Assembly (NCBI GenBank): GCA_008017265.1
Contig: SSHC01000099.1
Span: 1 to 35,206 of the forward strand
Direction of reading: 5' to 3'
From: Aeromicrobium sp.
Lineage (GTDB): Bacteria > Actinomycetota > Actinomycetes > Propionibacteriales > Nocardioidaceae
DNA length: 35,206 nucleotides
Shown here: positions 24,146 through 33,713 of the stretch, piece after piece
Layout of the letters: each line of letters begins with the position of its first letter
Position numbering within the stretch: position 1 is the first letter of the stretch
Notes under the pieces: model-generated
The model's input: the letters and a program-made list of their open reading frames with translations, nothing else
The model's database searches: none
Told to the model about the DNA's origin: nothing
Made by a program: the position numbers and the translations under genes

Positions 24146-25267
24146 ATGGCAACTGAGTCCGACTCTGGCGACTTCGATTGGCTTTACGAAAAGCCGTCTC
24201 GAAGCGACTCGGCGGGACATAACCCGCGGTCTGGGTCGGACAATTTGCCACCTCCCAACCTGCCGCCACCTGGTTCGCAAGCGACCAAAGCCTCCGACCG
24301 TCACGCCTCTGGGCGCAACGCCGCTCCAGCCACCCCCACCAAACCCAAGAAGAAGCACCGCGGGCGCGGCCTCTTTCGCATTGTTACGTTGCTCATTGTC
24401 GTCTGGCTGTTCTTCATGGTCGCGGTGCCTCTGTCCGCTTGGCAAAACATCACCCGCGTCGACGCCAATCCTGGCGCAGGCCGCCCCGTGCCAGGTGCTA
24501 CGACCACGTTCGTTCTTGCTGGCACCGACGAACGTCCTAGCGATCGGTCTCGCGGACGCACCGACACGCTGCTGCTTCTCACGTTCGGTTCCGGCCCGAC
24601 CGTCCTCACCTCGATCCCCCGCGATTCGCTTGTTGATATTCCCGGCCATGGCCGCACGAAAGTTAACGCGGCCTTTGCCTACGGTGGTCCACCGCTGCTC
24701 GTCCAGACACTCGAACAAGAAACCGGTTTGCGCATCGACGGGTTCGTACAGATTGGGTTCGACGGACTCGTCAACGTGGTTGACGCAGTCGGTGGCATCC
24801 AAGTGTGTCCCGAACGCGACATGAAAGACAAAGACTCGAAACTCGATATCAAGGCCGGGTGCCAGATCGTGGATGGTACGACTGCGCTCGCCTATTCGCG
24901 CAATCGAAAGTCACATGCAACTGGCGATATTGCTCGTGGCCAAGCACAACGTGAAGTGATCGGCGGTATCGGCGCCGAAGTGTTAGCGAAGGAAACGTTC
25001 ATCAATCCCATCCGGTGGGCCCGCGTGAACAATTCAGCGGCCAGTTCAATCGCGTTGAGCGAGAACGTTTCGATGCTGGAGTTCGCCCGCTTTGCGCTCG
25101 CATTGAGCCGTGCGATGTCGGGCAGCGGTCTCAACTGCACGGTCCCTATTCGCGACATGCGCGTCACGTGGGATCGAGAGCGAGCCGTTTCCTACTTTGA
25201 CCACCTTCGGATGGGAACGGCTGCCCAACTCGGCGAACTATGTACCGAGAACGGCTTGCCGAAATAG
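24146..25267 (+). CDS. LytR-CpsA-Psr family protein, classical single-span form
   Basis: 373-aa LCP ligase with a cytoplasmic Pro/Ser-rich head of about 75 residues, one anchor helix (IVTLLIVVWLFFMVAVPL), and the catalytic domain: FVLAGTDERPSDRSRGRTDT, LTSIPRDSLVDIPGHGRTKV, VNVVDAVGGIQVCP and LAYSRNRKSHATGDIARGQ with the conserved Arg residues. It attaches wall polymers to peptidoglycan. ATG at 24146 (MATESDSGDF) is chosen over an ATG 45 bases upstream, which gives an atypical extension; neither has a strong ribosome site. It ends in TAG and converges with the lipase gene. Confidence 0.9.
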   Translation: MATESDSGDFDWLYEKPSRSDSAGHNPRSGSDNLPPPNLPPPGSQATKASDRHASGRNAAPATPTKPKKKHRGRGLFRIVTLLIVVWLFFMVAVPLSAWQNITRVDANPGAGRPVPGATTTFVLAGTDERPSDRSRGRTDTLLLLTFGSGPTVLTSIPRDSLVDIPGHGRTKVNAAFAYGGPPLLVQTLEQETGLRIDGFVQIGFDGLVNVVDAVGGIQVCPERDMKDKDSKLDIKAGCQIVDGTTALAYSRNRKSHATGDIARGQAQREVIGGIGAEVLAKETFINPIRWARVNNSAASSIALSENVSMLEFARFALALSRAMSGSGLNCTVPIRDMRVTWDRERAVSYFDHLRMGTAAQLGELCTENGLPK

Positions 25268-25280
25268 TTCTCGCGTTGGG

Positions 25281-26477
25281 CTAGTTCTTTGCAAAAGCCC
25301 TATCAATGAACTCGTGCGCGACCTTTTGCGACTCCAGCAGTACCGAATTGTGGTCGGCTTTTGGATAGATCATGTAGGTCACGTCGTTACCGTTCGCTTC
25401 AACCTCCTCAGCTAAGAAGTTCGTCATGATCGAAGGAATCGTGGTGTCTCGTTCACCCTGGGCTAACAGGATCGGCATCGAGTAGGTGCGGAATGACGGA
25501 TCGTTCGCGTTGAGTTTGCCTTTGAACAAAGTGAGGTCTGCGTCGCGATCCCCGAACTCTTCAATCGAGACGTTTCCAAAGTAGTCGGGCCCGAAGATTT
25601 CTCCCCAACATGCTTCATCGATCCGCCCATACGGCTCAAGGCCGGTGGGCAGGAGAACCGCTTCGGGGTCGACATCGTTGGGGTGTCCGATTTCGAGTCC
25701 GCGCAGTACGACGGCGATGATTCCCGATGGCGCATCTGCCATACCACCGAGAACCGCATCTAGGGCGCCCGAAAGGTGCGTAGGCGGAGCGAACGCTACG
25801 ACGCCCTTGATGTTCACGTCACGAACCGTTTCTGCCATGGATGCACCCCACAAGGCCGCGTGTCCGCCTTGTGAGTGACCAACCAAAACGACATCGCTGC
25901 CAACATCGGGGTCGAGGTCTTGAGCCGCGGTGACGATACCGAGTACGGACCGGCCTGCGGATGGGCCGATCAGGTAGGGGTGTGGACCGGGCGTGCCCAG
26001 GCCTTCAAAATCCGAGCGGACCACGGCGTAGCCCTTGTCGATCCAAGTTTCGACAAACAGTTCATTGGGCATCGTGTGCCCCGTGCCTGCGCTGTCTCGT
26101 GAAGGAGCGCAGCGATCAGCCATCCCCGTAGAACCGTGTGCCCAACTGACAACTGGCCAGCCACCCTCGGGCGCTTCGCCTTCGGGGACGGAAACGATGC
26201 CTGAAACTCCGACAAGTTTCGCGCTGTCGTGAGCCTTTTGGGTATACAAGATGAGTGAGTTTTTTGCCCCGTCAATCGCGTGCGGACCATCGTAATCGCG
26301 TGCCCAGATGAGTTCACCTGACCCGAATTCGCTCAGATCGTCAGGGGCTCGATAAAAATCCGCCCCTTTGGGAGCGGTGAGTTCAGCAGTACTACTGCCC
26401 CCGCATGCAGCCGTGACGAGAAGGGTTCCGAGGATCACTGCCGCGATTCGCGTGCCAAAGCGTGTGACGTGAGCCAT
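25281..26477 (-). CDS. Secreted alpha/beta-hydrolase lipoprotein (secretory lipase-like)
   Basis: 398-aa exported serine hydrolase. The N-terminus is a lipoprotein signal: basic start, AAVILGTLLVTAACGGSS with the probable lipidated Cys, though the -3 position is Thr rather than the usual Leu. The catalytic triad is visible as VLVGHSQGGHAA (Ser), LAQGERDTTIP (Asp) and YPKADHNSVL (His). Four other Cys-poor loops and PVVSWAHGSTGMADRCAP fit the secretory lipase/feruloyl-type esterase group. ATG at 26477 is preferred over TTG 26486. Substrate is unknown; lipids or wall-associated esters are guesses. Confidence 0.85.
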   Translation of the reverse strand: MAHVTRFGTRIAAVILGTLLVTAACGGSSTAELTAPKGADFYRAPDDLSEFGSGELIWARDYDGPHAIDGAKNSLILYTQKAHDSAKLVGVSGIVSVPEGEAPEGGWPVVSWAHGSTGMADRCAPSRDSAGTGHTMPNELFVETWIDKGYAVVRSDFEGLGTPGPHPYLIGPSAGRSVLGIVTAAQDLDPDVGSDVVLVGHSQGGHAALWGASMAETVRDVNIKGVVAFAPPTHLSGALDAVLGGMADAPSGIIAVVLRGLEIGHPNDVDPEAVLLPTGLEPYGRIDEACWGEIFGPDYFGNVSIEEFGDRDADLTLFKGKLNANDPSFRTYSMPILLAQGERDTTIPSIMTNFLAEEVEANGNDVTYMIYPKADHNSVLLESQKVAHEFIDRAFAKN

Positions 26478-26541
26478 AGTCGCCAAGCCTACCGGAAGTC
26501 GCTCGGTGCCAAATCAGTCACTTCGGGCACCTTTAAACAAC

Positions 26542-26577
26542 AGACAGGGCCGCACCTGAGTGAGTGCGGCCCTGTCT
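26542..26577 (-). terminator. Terminator after the acyl-CoA dehydrogenase gene
   Basis: A perfect 14-bp stem (AGACAGGGCCGCAC and its complement) with an 8-base loop lies 12 bases after the stop. On the minus strand it is followed by CTGTTGTTTAAA, moderately T-rich. It ends the purK-purE-dehydrogenase transcript. Confidence 0.85.
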
Positions 26578-26589
26578 ACATGCGAGTTG

Positions 26590-27753
26590 TCAGAGTGTCG
26601 ACTGAATTCCAGCGAGAAGTTGTCGCGCCATGACTATCCGCTGAACTTGGTTCGTGCCTTCGTAGATCTGCGTGATCTTCGCGTCGCGCATCATCCGCTC
26701 GACCGGGTAGTCGCGAGTGAAGCCATAGCCGCCCAGCAACTGCACTGCATCGGTAGTTACTTGCATAGCCGTGTCCGATGCGAAAGCCTTCGCTGCCGCA
26801 CCAAAGAAGGTGAGGTCTTTGTCGCCACGTTCGGAGCGTCCGGCGGCGGCATACGTCAGCTGACGAGCAGCTTCAACCTTCATACCCATGTCGGCGATCA
26901 TGAACTGCAAGCCCTGGAAGTCAGCGACTGGCTTACCAAACTGCTTGCGTTCCTGCACGTAGCCAAGCGCGTAGTCCAAGGCGCCTTGAGCGACGCCAAC
27001 GGCCTGAGCCGCAATGGTGACTCGCGTGTGGTCGAGCGTCTTCATCGCTATTTCGAAACCTTGGCCCTCATTGCCGATCATCCGGTCGTGAGGGATTCGT
27101 ACGTTGTCGAAGTAAACCTCACGCGTGGGCGAACCTTTGATGCCAAGCTTCTTTTCGGGCGCACCGAACGACACGCCTTCATCGGACTTCTCAACTACGA
27201 AGGCGGTGACGCCCTTGCTGCGCTTTTCTGGATCGGTCATGGTCAAAACGGTGTAGTACTCGGACTCGCCAGCGTTGGTGATCCACCGCTTGACACCGTT
27301 GAGGACCCATTCGTCACCATCGCGGACTGCGCGGGTCTTCTGGTTAGCAGCATCAGAACCGGCATCAGGTTCTGAAAGGCAGTAGGAGAACCCACCTTCA
27401 CCGGCGGCGAGTTTGCTGAGGTATTTCGACTTGAGCTCTTCGCTACCGCCGATCTGCACCGGCAAAGAACCCAACTTGTTCACGGCAGGGATCAACGAAC
27501 TCGAGACGCACACGCGAGCGATCTCTTCAATGACGAGCACCGTGGCGAGCGCATCGGCACCAGCGCCGCCATACTGTTCCGGGACGTGGGGCGCGTGGAA
27601 ATCAACGGCCTTTAGAGCCTCATCGGCTTCACGCGGGTAGCGGGCTTCTTCGTCTACCGCAGCGGCAAACGGTGCGATTTTGGCTTCGGCCACGGCACGC
27701 GCGGCTTCGCGGATTGCTTGGTGTTCTTCGGAGAGCGCAAAGTAGTCAGTCAC
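26590..27753 (-). CDS. Acyl-CoA dehydrogenase (FadE25-like)
   Basis: 387-aa full-length flavoenzyme. Domains in order: N-terminal helical (HVPEQYGGAGADALATVLVI), middle beta with FAD contacts (FSYCLSEPDAGSDAANQKT, WVLNGVKRWITNAGES), and C-terminal helical with ERKQFGKPVADFQ, LLGGYGFTRDYPVERMMRDA and the catalytic Glu in ITQIYEGTNQVQRIV. It removes hydrogens at C2-C3 of acyl-CoAs. Its position beside purE/purK is shared with M. tuberculosis fadE25 (from memory). It lies 44 bp after purE and has its own terminator, so it is probably co-transcribed with the purine genes. Confidence 0.95.
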   Translation of the reverse strand: MTDYFALSEEHQAIREAARAVAEAKIAPFAAAVDEEARYPREADEALKAVDFHAPHVPEQYGGAGADALATVLVIEEIARVCVSSSLIPAVNKLGSLPVQIGGSEELKSKYLSKLAAGEGGFSYCLSEPDAGSDAANQKTRAVRDGDEWVLNGVKRWITNAGESEYYTVLTMTDPEKRSKGVTAFVVEKSDEGVSFGAPEKKLGIKGSPTREVYFDNVRIPHDRMIGNEGQGFEIAMKTLDHTRVTIAAQAVGVAQGALDYALGYVQERKQFGKPVADFQGLQFMIADMGMKVEAARQLTYAAAGRSERGDKDLTFFGAAAKAFASDTAMQVTTDAVQLLGGYGFTRDYPVERMMRDAKITQIYEGTNQVQRIVMARQLLAGIQSTL

Positions 27754-27797
27754 AGGGGAATCTTAGGACGTACCGGGGTTTATGCCCGCACGTGGGA

Positions 27798-28295
27798 TCA
27801 GTCACCCCTGACTGCAGCACCTTTGGCCCGTGCGACGTTCGAGAGTTCCTCTTGGAACGCGACCATCTTGTCTTGCAGTGCCGAATCGTGAGTGGCAAGT
27901 ATCCGCACCGCGAGGAGGCCCGCGTTTCGCCCGTTCCCAATCGCGACAGTTGCGACGGGAACCCCAGCCGGCATCTGCACGATTGACAGCAGCGAATCCA
28001 TCCCATCGAGGTATTTCAGCGGCACCGGGACTCCAATAACAGGCAGCGGTGTGACGGCCGCGAGCATGCCTGGCAGGTGGGCGGCCCCACCCGCGCCAGC
28101 GATGATGACTTGGATGCCACGTTCGTGTGCACGACGGCCGTATTCGAGCATTTCGTCTGGCATCCTGTGTGCAGACACGACATCTGCTTCGTAGCCGATG
28201 CCGAACTCAGCTACGGCATCGGCTGCAGCCTTCATCGTTGGCCAGTCCGAATCGGATCCCATGACGATCCCCACGCGGGGTGTATCTGCGCTCAT
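27798..28295 (-). CDS. purE: N5-carboxyaminoimidazole ribonucleotide mutase
   Basis: 165-aa class I PurE. It moves the carboxyl group of N5-CAIR to C4, giving CAIR in purine synthesis. [36 protein letters not shown] with the catalytic His, and [20 protein letters not shown] are diagnostic. ATG at 28295 begins two bases after the purK stop, so the consecutive enzymes of the pathway are made together. Acts in the cytosol as an octamer in known relatives. Confidence 0.97.
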   Translation of the reverse strand: MSADTPRVGIVMGSDSDWPTMKAAADAVAEFGIGYEADVVSAHRMPDEMLEYGRRAHERGIQVIIAGAGGAAHLPGMLAAVTPLPVIGVPVPLKYLDGMDSLLSIVQMPAGVPVATVAIGNGRNAGLLAVRILATHDSALQDKMVAFQEELSNVARAKGAAVRGD

Positions 28296-28297
28296 GG

Positions 28298-29422
28298 CTA
28301 GTTCTCCTCGTTGGTGAGCAGTTCGGCGCTGCGCCGTGCGCTCGCCAATACCGACTCTAGATCGTTTCCGGTAGCGGTGACGTGGCCGACTTTGCGACCG
28401 GCCTTCACCTCTTTGCCATACAAGTGAACGTGGACGTTCGGTTCTGCCGCCAACGCAACTTTTCGACGCGCGACCAAATCCGTTGCGCTTCCGCCCAAGA
28501 TGTTCACCATCACGGCCCAGTCTTCACGTGCTTCAGCGCCACCAAGCGGGAGGTCTAAAACTGCTCGCAGGTGGTTCTCGAATTGGCTCGTCGCCGCACC
28601 TTCGATCGTCCAGTGCCCCGTATTGTGGGGCCGCATCGCGAGTTCGTTGACAAGAATCCGGCCATCGTTCGTCTCGAAAAGCTCAACTGCCAGCATCCCG
28701 ACCACGTCCAGTTGCGTCGCAACCTTCACAGCAATTGTGCTCGCCTCGTTTGCTTGCGTCGGATCCATATTGGGCGCCGGAGCGATAACGAGAGCACAGA
28801 CGCCGTTTTCTTGACGCGACTCCACCACCGGATAAGCAACAATTTCGCCCGATGCCGATCGAGCCACTTGGGCAGACAACTCGCGTGAAAAATCGACGAG
28901 TTCTTCGGCCAACAATTCAACATCGGCGTTCTCGATGATGTCTCGGGCTTGCGTTTCCTCACGAATAACCCAAACACCCTTACCGTCGTAGCCGCCGCGC
29001 GCCGTTTTCAGAACAAGTGGGAAACCGAACTCTCGCACATCTTCGATCGACGAGACCTGAGTCCAGCGAGGGCACGGGATCCCCAATTCGCTGAGCCGCT
29101 GCCGCATCTTGAGCTTGTCTTGAGCAAACAGGAGAGCATGTGGCCCTGGCCTGCATTCGTGCCCTTCGTCGATTAGCGCCTGCAAGTGCTGATTCGGTAC
29201 GTGCTCGTGATCAAACGTCACGACAGGTGCATCGGCAATCGCTCGCTTCAAGTCGTCCAGATCCAGATGGGAACCCACGACATAGTCGCGAATTACTTGA
29301 GCAGCGGAAACGTCATCGCCTTCGGCGAGCAACCGGGTACGAATACCCAAAGCATTCGCCGGCTGCGCCATCATCCGCGCCAGTTGGCCGCCACCGATGA
29401 TGGCAAGTTCAGTTTTCGTCAC
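28298..29422 (-). CDS. purK: 5-(carboxyamino)imidazole ribonucleotide synthase
   Basis: 374-aa ATP-grasp enzyme that carboxylates AIR to N5-CAIR with ATP and bicarbonate, directly feeding PurE. The N-terminus [20 protein letters not shown] is the family signature; [20 protein letters not shown] is the ATP-grasp loop, and [20 protein letters not shown] plus [17 protein letters not shown] complete the active site. The start is GTG at 29422 without a clear ribosome site. The stop is TAG. It lies 27 bp after the cyclase gene, so it may belong to a longer minus-strand operon starting at birA. Confidence 0.97.
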   Translation of the reverse strand: MTKTELAIIGGGQLARMMAQPANALGIRTRLLAEGDDVSAAQVIRDYVVGSHLDLDDLKRAIADAPVVTFDHEHVPNQHLQALIDEGHECRPGPHALLFAQDKLKMRQRLSELGIPCPRWTQVSSIEDVREFGFPLVLKTARGGYDGKGVWVIREETQARDIIENADVELLAEELVDFSRELSAQVARSASGEIVAYPVVESRQENGVCALVIAPAPNMDPTQANEASTIAVKVATQLDVVGMLAVELFETNDGRILVNELAMRPHNTGHWTIEGAATSQFENHLRAVLDLPLGGAEAREDWAVMVNILGGSATDLVARRKVALAAEPNVHVHLYGKEVKAGRKVGHVTATGNDLESVLASARRSAELLTNEEN

Positions 29423-29449
29423 GGTAAGCAGACTATCGGGCGTCGTGCA

Positions 29450-30439
29450 CTAACGACTCGTGAAGCCACGGCGCTCAGTGACTGCGATCGGAGAAAGGTT
29501 CCCGAATCCACGAATTGGTCGCGGCGGAAGCACCCGTGTTTCGAATGCCCCTTCGATCGCTTCGGCTGTTTCTTGGTCGACAAGCACCCGATTTGCCCTC
29601 GCGACGTTTGATAAACGCGCAGCGAGATTGACCGGCGGACCGAAGACATCACCGAGACTGCTGATGACCGAGCCAGTCGCGAGCCCCACTCGAACGCTAG
29701 GCAGGTTAGATCGTGCGCCGAGGCCCTTGACCACATCGAATGAAACACGAGTAGCTTGGACGGGATCTTCGTGGACGAACAACATGGCGTCGCCGAGGGT
29801 CTTGATCACGCGACCCCCGCCCGCCGTGACGATATCGCCACATCGAGTTTCGAACTCCTCCACGACTTCGGCGAGTTCAACCTGATCGAGTTCGTTAGAC
29901 AGCGCCGTGAACCGTGTCATGTCGGCAAACCCGACGGTCATTTGTGTGCTCAGCACTTCGTCATCGGTTCCGCCACGCGTCTGAATGCGGAGGGTCGCAG
30001 CAGCCAAATGCCGATGCCACACGTGCAGCAAAAGTCGATCGAACTGCGGTGCGGCGGTGCTGGCAAGCGCGAGAGCGGCGTCCATCCGATTGCCAATCTT
30101 TCCGCCACTGACGTCGCTCTCAAGTTGCTCCATCAGGATCGTGACTTCCCAATCGGCCAGCCGCGCCATCGTGTGGCCGAGTGCGCGCGTGAGACGAAAA
30201 ACGGTGCGCTCATCCATCACGCCAAGATCGATTGCACGCGCCACGATCGTGGCCGCAGTGATGTCTGACTCCCCAAAAACGGCTTCATCGCCCGGGTCAG
30301 GGAAACCCAAGTTACGCCACAACTGCATGCCCTGCTCGGCAGTCAGGCCAGCCGCCTCAACAACTTCAGCGTTGGTGAGGTTGAGGTCCTCTTTGATGAT
30401 CTGTGTGACGAGATCGGGTCGCTCAGTGGACTTCGTCAC
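29450..30439 (-). CDS. Class III adenylate/guanylate cyclase
   Basis: About 329-aa cytosolic cyclase. The N-terminal half is helical and resembles the regulatory domain of actinobacterial cyclases (NAEVVEAAGLTAEQGMQLWR). The catalytic half has the first metal Asp in VGFADMTRFTALS, the second in VIKTLGDAMLFV whose Lys favours ATP, and the transition-state Asn/Arg in FGPPVNLAARLSN. It should make cAMP. The start is uncertain: ATG at 30517 would overlap the upstream gene by 95 bp, so I prefer GTG at 30439 (17-bp overlap, weak GAAG site). Confidence 0.88.
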   Translation of the reverse strand: MTKSTERPDLVTQIIKEDLNLTNAEVVEAAGLTAEQGMQLWRNLGFPDPGDEAVFGESDITAATIVARAIDLGVMDERTVFRLTRALGHTMARLADWEVTILMEQLESDVSGGKIGNRMDAALALASTAAPQFDRLLLHVWHRHLAAATLRIQTRGGTDDEVLSTQMTVGFADMTRFTALSNELDQVELAEVVEEFETRCGDIVTAGGGRVIKTLGDAMLFVHEDPVQATRVSFDVVKGLGARSNLPSVRVGLATGSVISSLGDVFGPPVNLAARLSNVARANRVLVDQETAEAIEGAFETRVLPPRPIRGFGNLSPIAVTERRGFTSR

Positions 30440-30938
30440 TTCGTACTTCTGGTTCGTGTGAGGCGATGACGTATTCAGAGATTGTTCGATGAAACTCTTC
30501 AATTGTCGGAATGTCATGTAGGCGTAGTCCTGATTGTTGGCTTGCGTCGTGGATAACTAGCGTGCCGCAACCCAAAATGCGATCAACAACGCCTTTTTCA
30601 AAGGCAACGTCGTTAATACGGGCGAGCGGAATGATGCGCCCTGACCGAGTCAGCACGCCTTTTTGTTCGATGAGGCGCTTGTTCGTCAAGGTGTACGTCC
30701 ACGTGATCCAGCGCAGGAACGGCATCCCCGTAACGACGAACAAAATGACGGCCGCGACGATGACTGTCACGAGCCGAGCGGTGGCGCCGCTTTCAGCGCT
30801 AAATGCGCCGATAACGAATCCCGCGCCAATCATTGTGATGATTCCCAACCCGATCGGAACGAACAGCGACTTAATGTGCGTGCGCACTGTGCTGAGTTCG
30901 ACCTCGTTGGGCAACAGGATTTTTTCTAGGGAAGCCAT
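30423..30938 (-). CDS. Membrane protein with bacterial PH domain (bPH2)
   Basis: 171-aa protein. Two hydrophobic segments (LFVPIGLGIITMIGAGFVIG and LVTVIVAAVILFVVTGMPFL) are followed by the PH-like beta domain: YTLTNKRLIEQKGVLTRSGR, IPLARINDVAFEKGVVDRIL and GTLVIHDASQQSGLRLHDIP. Function of the family is unknown; the domain probably lies at the inner membrane face. ATG at 30938 is chosen, with AGGA seven bases upstream; the frame is open 120 bases further up without a plausible site. The same gene sits beside birA in M. tuberculosis (Rv3278c, from memory). Confidence 0.9.
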   Translation of the reverse strand: MASLEKILLPNEVELSTVRTHIKSLFVPIGLGIITMIGAGFVIGAFSAESGATARLVTVIVAAVILFVVTGMPFLRWITWTYTLTNKRLIEQKGVLTRSGRIIPLARINDVAFEKGVVDRILGCGTLVIHDASQQSGLRLHDIPTIEEFHRTISEYVIASHEPEVRSDEVH

Positions 30939-30985
30939 GAGTGAATCCTGCCATGTCTGCGGCCAGTTGCACACAAAAGCAGACG

Positions 30986-31786
30986 TCAAGCTTGCTTTTG
31001 AGGGCGTACGTGTTGCACATCGCCAGCACTGTAGGGAGTCCCGTCGACGATCAGGCAACCGAAGTCGTCAATTCCTTCGGCGAGCCCGTTGATGTCGTCA
31101 GCCCCTTCGATGAGGATCCGCACTCGTTGCCCGACCGTGAGACACAGGTCCCCGTATGCACTCTTGATTGCGCTCAAATCTCCTGCTTCCCATCGGCCAA
31201 CCCACTCACGAAGAGTCGTAGCTATCGCGACGAGAATGTCGGCCCTGTTGGTTGAAGCTGCGCCTTCGATTCGAAGGGACGTTGCCGTCGGGACAGGGAG
31301 TTGCTCTGGGGAAAGCGACACGTTGATCCCGACGCCGACCACGGCGGCCGGCCCAGTTGGCGTCTCAACACGTTCAACGAGAATCCCTGCGAGTTTCTTT
31401 TGTTCGCGCGTCAAGACATCGTTCGGCCATTTCAGCACCGTTGGCACGCCCAAGGCCTCGAACGATTGCGCCACAGCCAAGCCGGCGAGGTGCGGGAGCC
31501 ATGTCCACGGCAAGGGAGCGTCCGGGCGTGGCCGAACCAACACAGACAAAGCGATTCCCGTGCCTTCAGGCATTTCGAAGGTGCGATCCAGCCGCCCCCG
31601 ACCGGCAACTTGGTGATGCGTCGTGTGAATAGTCCAGGCCGGTGCTCCTACCATGGCGGCTTGGGCGAGATCCCGATTCGTACTTGCTGTGCTGCTCGTG
31701 ACCAAGGCGCTTGGCCATTGGCTCCCCAGCAACTCTGCCAGTCGCTGCGGATCGAGGTCGGTCGTATTTTCGGAGGGAGCAGGCAT
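30986..31786 (-). CDS. birA: Biotin--[acetyl-CoA carboxylase] ligase
   Basis: 266-aa ligase that activates biotin with ATP and attaches it to the biotin-carrier Lys of acyl-CoA carboxylases. STASTNRDLA (substrate Ser/Thr loop), AGRGRLDRTF at 62-70 (biotinyl-AMP loop), KWPNDVL at 119-125 and KLAGILVE, then GVGINVS, are all present. There is no N-terminal helix-turn-helix, so unlike E. coli BirA it is not a repressor. ATG at 31786 has no ribosome site in its 32-bp divergent gap with the carboxylase gene, so a leaderless message is possible. The neighbour is its client pathway. Confidence 0.95.
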   Translation of the reverse strand: MPAPSENTTDLDPQRLAELLGSQWPSALVTSSTASTNRDLAQAAMVGAPAWTIHTTHHQVAGRGRLDRTFEMPEGTGIALSVLVRPRPDAPLPWTWLPHLAGLAVAQSFEALGVPTVLKWPNDVLTREQKKLAGILVERVETPTGPAAVVGVGINVSLSPEQLPVPTATSLRIEGAASTNRADILVAIATTLREWVGRWEAGDLSAIKSAYGDLCLTVGQRVRILIEGADDINGLAEGIDDFGCLIVDGTPYSAGDVQHVRPQKQA

Positions 31787-31818
31787 GAGTCAAGATTCGC
31801 ACAGATAAGGTGTGAACC

Positions 31819-33423
31819 ATGACCGCAGCAGCTCCTGACGCTCCACTCGAGGCGCATCCCGAACTCCACACCACCGCAGGCAAGATCGCGGATTTCGAAC
31901 GACGCAACTCCGAAGCAACCATCGAAATGGCCGCCAAGGCCGCTGAGAAGCAAGCCGCTCGGGGTCGCCAGAGCGCCCGCGAACGCATTGAACAGCTTCT
32001 TGATGAGGGCTCGTTCGTTGAACTCGACGCGCTCGCACGCCACCGCGCTACCGCCTTCGGCCTCGACAAGAACCGGCCGCTGGGCGACGGCGTCATCACC
32101 GGATACGGCACGATCGATGGCCGCCAAGTGTGCGTGTTTGCTCAGGACTTTTCGATCTTTGGCGGCAGCCTCGGCGAGGTATACGGCGAAAAGATCACCA
32201 AGGTCATGGATTTGGCCATCAAGTCGGGCTGCCCGATCATCGGCATTAACGAAGGAGCCGGCGCGCGCATCCAAGAAGGCGTAGTTTCGCTTGGCCTGTA
32301 CGGCGAAATCTTCAAGCGCAATGTGCACGCTTCTGGCGTCATCCCGCAGATCAGCCTGATCATGGGTAACTGTGCCGGCGGCCACGTGTACTCCCCCGCT
32401 GTCACCGACTTCACGATCATGGTCGACCAGACATCCGGCATGTTCATCACCGGACCAGACATCATCAAGACCGTCACCGGTGAAGACGTCACGATGGAAG
32501 AACTCGGCGGTGGCCGCACGCACAACACCAAGAGCGGCAACTCGCACTACTTGGCTGCTGACGAAGACGATGCGCTCGAATACGTCAAGGCGCTCGTCTC
32601 GTACCTGCCACAAAACAACATGGAAGAGCCAGCCGCCTACGACGAGGTCGCTGACCTTGAGATCACCGATCTCGACCTCAGCCTCGATACGCTCATCCCC
32701 GATTCGGCCAACCAGCCGTACGACATCCGCACGGTGATCGAAGCGGTCGTCGACGACCAAGAGTTCCTTGAAGTTCAGTCTTTGTTCGCGCCGAACATCG
32801 TGATCGGTTTCGCTCGCGTGGAAGGTCGCTCAGTAGGCGTTGTCGCGAACCAGCCGATGCAGTTCGCAGGCTGCCTCGACATTGATGCTTCAGAAAAGGC
32901 CGCTCGCTTCGTGCGCACCTGCGACGCATTCAACATTCCCGTTTTGACGTTCGTGGACGTGCCAGGCTTCTTGCCCGGCACCGATCAGGAATGGAACGGC
33001 ATCATTCGCCGTGGCGCCAAATTGATCTACGCCTACGCCGAAGCGACTGTCCCGCTCGTCACGATCATTACGCGCAAAGCCTACGGCGGAGCGTACGACG
33101 TCATGGGTTCGAAGCACTTGGGCGCCGACATCAACCTGTCGTGGCCGACCGGACAGATCGCCGTTGTTGGCGCATCGGGCGCGGTCAACATTTTGTACCG
33201 TCGCGATATCGCTGCTGCCGAAGATCCTGAAGCGTTGCGCGCGGAACTCATGACCGAATACGAACACACGCTCTGCAACCCGTACGTGGCGGCCGAACGC
33301 GGCTACATCGACGGCGTAATCAAGCCCTCCACCACACGCGGCGAAATCGTCAAGGCCCTCCGCTTGCTGCGCACCAAGCGTGCCTCGTTGCCTCCCAAGA
33401 AGCACGGAAACATCCCACTGTGA
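31819..33423 (+). CDS. Acyl-CoA carboxylase beta (carboxyltransferase) subunit, propionyl-CoA type
   Basis: 534-aa carboxyltransferase that moves CO2 from biotin to acyl-CoA, giving methylmalonyl-CoA or malonyl-CoA. Both crotonase-like halves are seen: N-terminal [20 protein letters not shown] and [21 protein letters not shown]-terminal [20 protein letters not shown] and [20 protein letters not shown]. The Asp in GGAYDVM is at the position that favours propionyl-CoA in Streptomyces PccB (Ile favours acetyl-CoA there). ATG at 31819 has AAGG eight bases upstream. The biotin-carrying alpha subunit is not in the window. It overlaps accE by 4 bp. Confidence 0.95.
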   Translation: MTAAAPDAPLEAHPELHTTAGKIADFERRNSEATIEMAAKAAEKQAARGRQSARERIEQLLDEGSFVELDALARHRATAFGLDKNRPLGDGVITGYGTIDGRQVCVFAQDFSIFGGSLGEVYGEKITKVMDLAIKSGCPIIGINEGAGARIQEGVVSLGLYGEIFKRNVHASGVIPQISLIMGNCAGGHVYSPAVTDFTIMVDQTSGMFITGPDIIKTVTGEDVTMEELGGGRTHNTKSGNSHYLAADEDDALEYVKALVSYLPQNNMEEPAAYDEVADLEITDLDLSLDTLIPDSANQPYDIRTVIEAVVDDQEFLEVQSLFAPNIVIGFARVEGRSVGVVANQPMQFAGCLDIDASEKAARFVRTCDAFNIPVLTFVDVPGFLPGTDQEWNGIIRRGAKLIYAYAEATVPLVTIITRKAYGGAYDVMGSKHLGADINLSWPTGQIAVVGASGAVNILYRRDIAAAEDPEALRAELMTEYEHTLCNPYVAAERGYIDGVIKPSTTRGEIVKALRLLRTKRASLPPKKHGNIPL

Positions 33424-33653
33424 GCACCGACGAATCCACCACTCCCGAGACGACCGCAACGCCTTTGCTGCGGGTCGTCAAAGGTGACCCGACGCCAGCC
33501 CAGTTGGCGGCGCTCGTCGCGGTTGTGGCCGCTCGAGCAGTCTCCGGAGTCGAAGACAAGCCCCAGCCTCGCAGCGAATGGGGACACCCTGTTCGTCTAC
33601 ATCGCCAACCGCTGCGTGTCGGGCCGGGCGCGTGGCGCCAATCCGCTTGGTGA
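33420..33653 (+). CDS. Acyl-CoA carboxylase epsilon subunit
   Basis: 77-aa small subunit found only with actinobacterial acyl-CoA carboxylases, where it stabilises the alpha-beta complex. [20 protein letters not shown] is the family motif, and the tail [13 protein letters not shown] matches the usual ending. The first 14 residues are Thr/Glu-rich and disordered. The GTG start shares GTGA with the beta-subunit stop, so the two are made in coupled translation. Confidence 0.92.
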   Translation: MSTDESTTPETTATPLLRVVKGDPTPAQLAALVAVVAARAVSGVEDKPQPRSEWGHPVRLHRQPLRVGPGAWRQSAW

Positions 33654-33713
33654 TCTGCTTGGCGATCGGCGAAAGCCAACCACGAATCGATAGGGTCGTG
33701 AAAGGATCGAAGC

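Noticed and set aside
26560..27375. Plus-strand frame of 271 codons opposite the acyl-CoA dehydrogenase.
   Set aside because: It covers the dehydrogenase catalytic region in antisense and begins in its terminator.
31648..32760. Long open frame on the minus strand opposite the carboxylase beta gene (370 codons).
   Set aside because: It is antisense to a certain gene, has no recognisable domain, and runs over birA as well; typical shadow of GC-rich codon usage.
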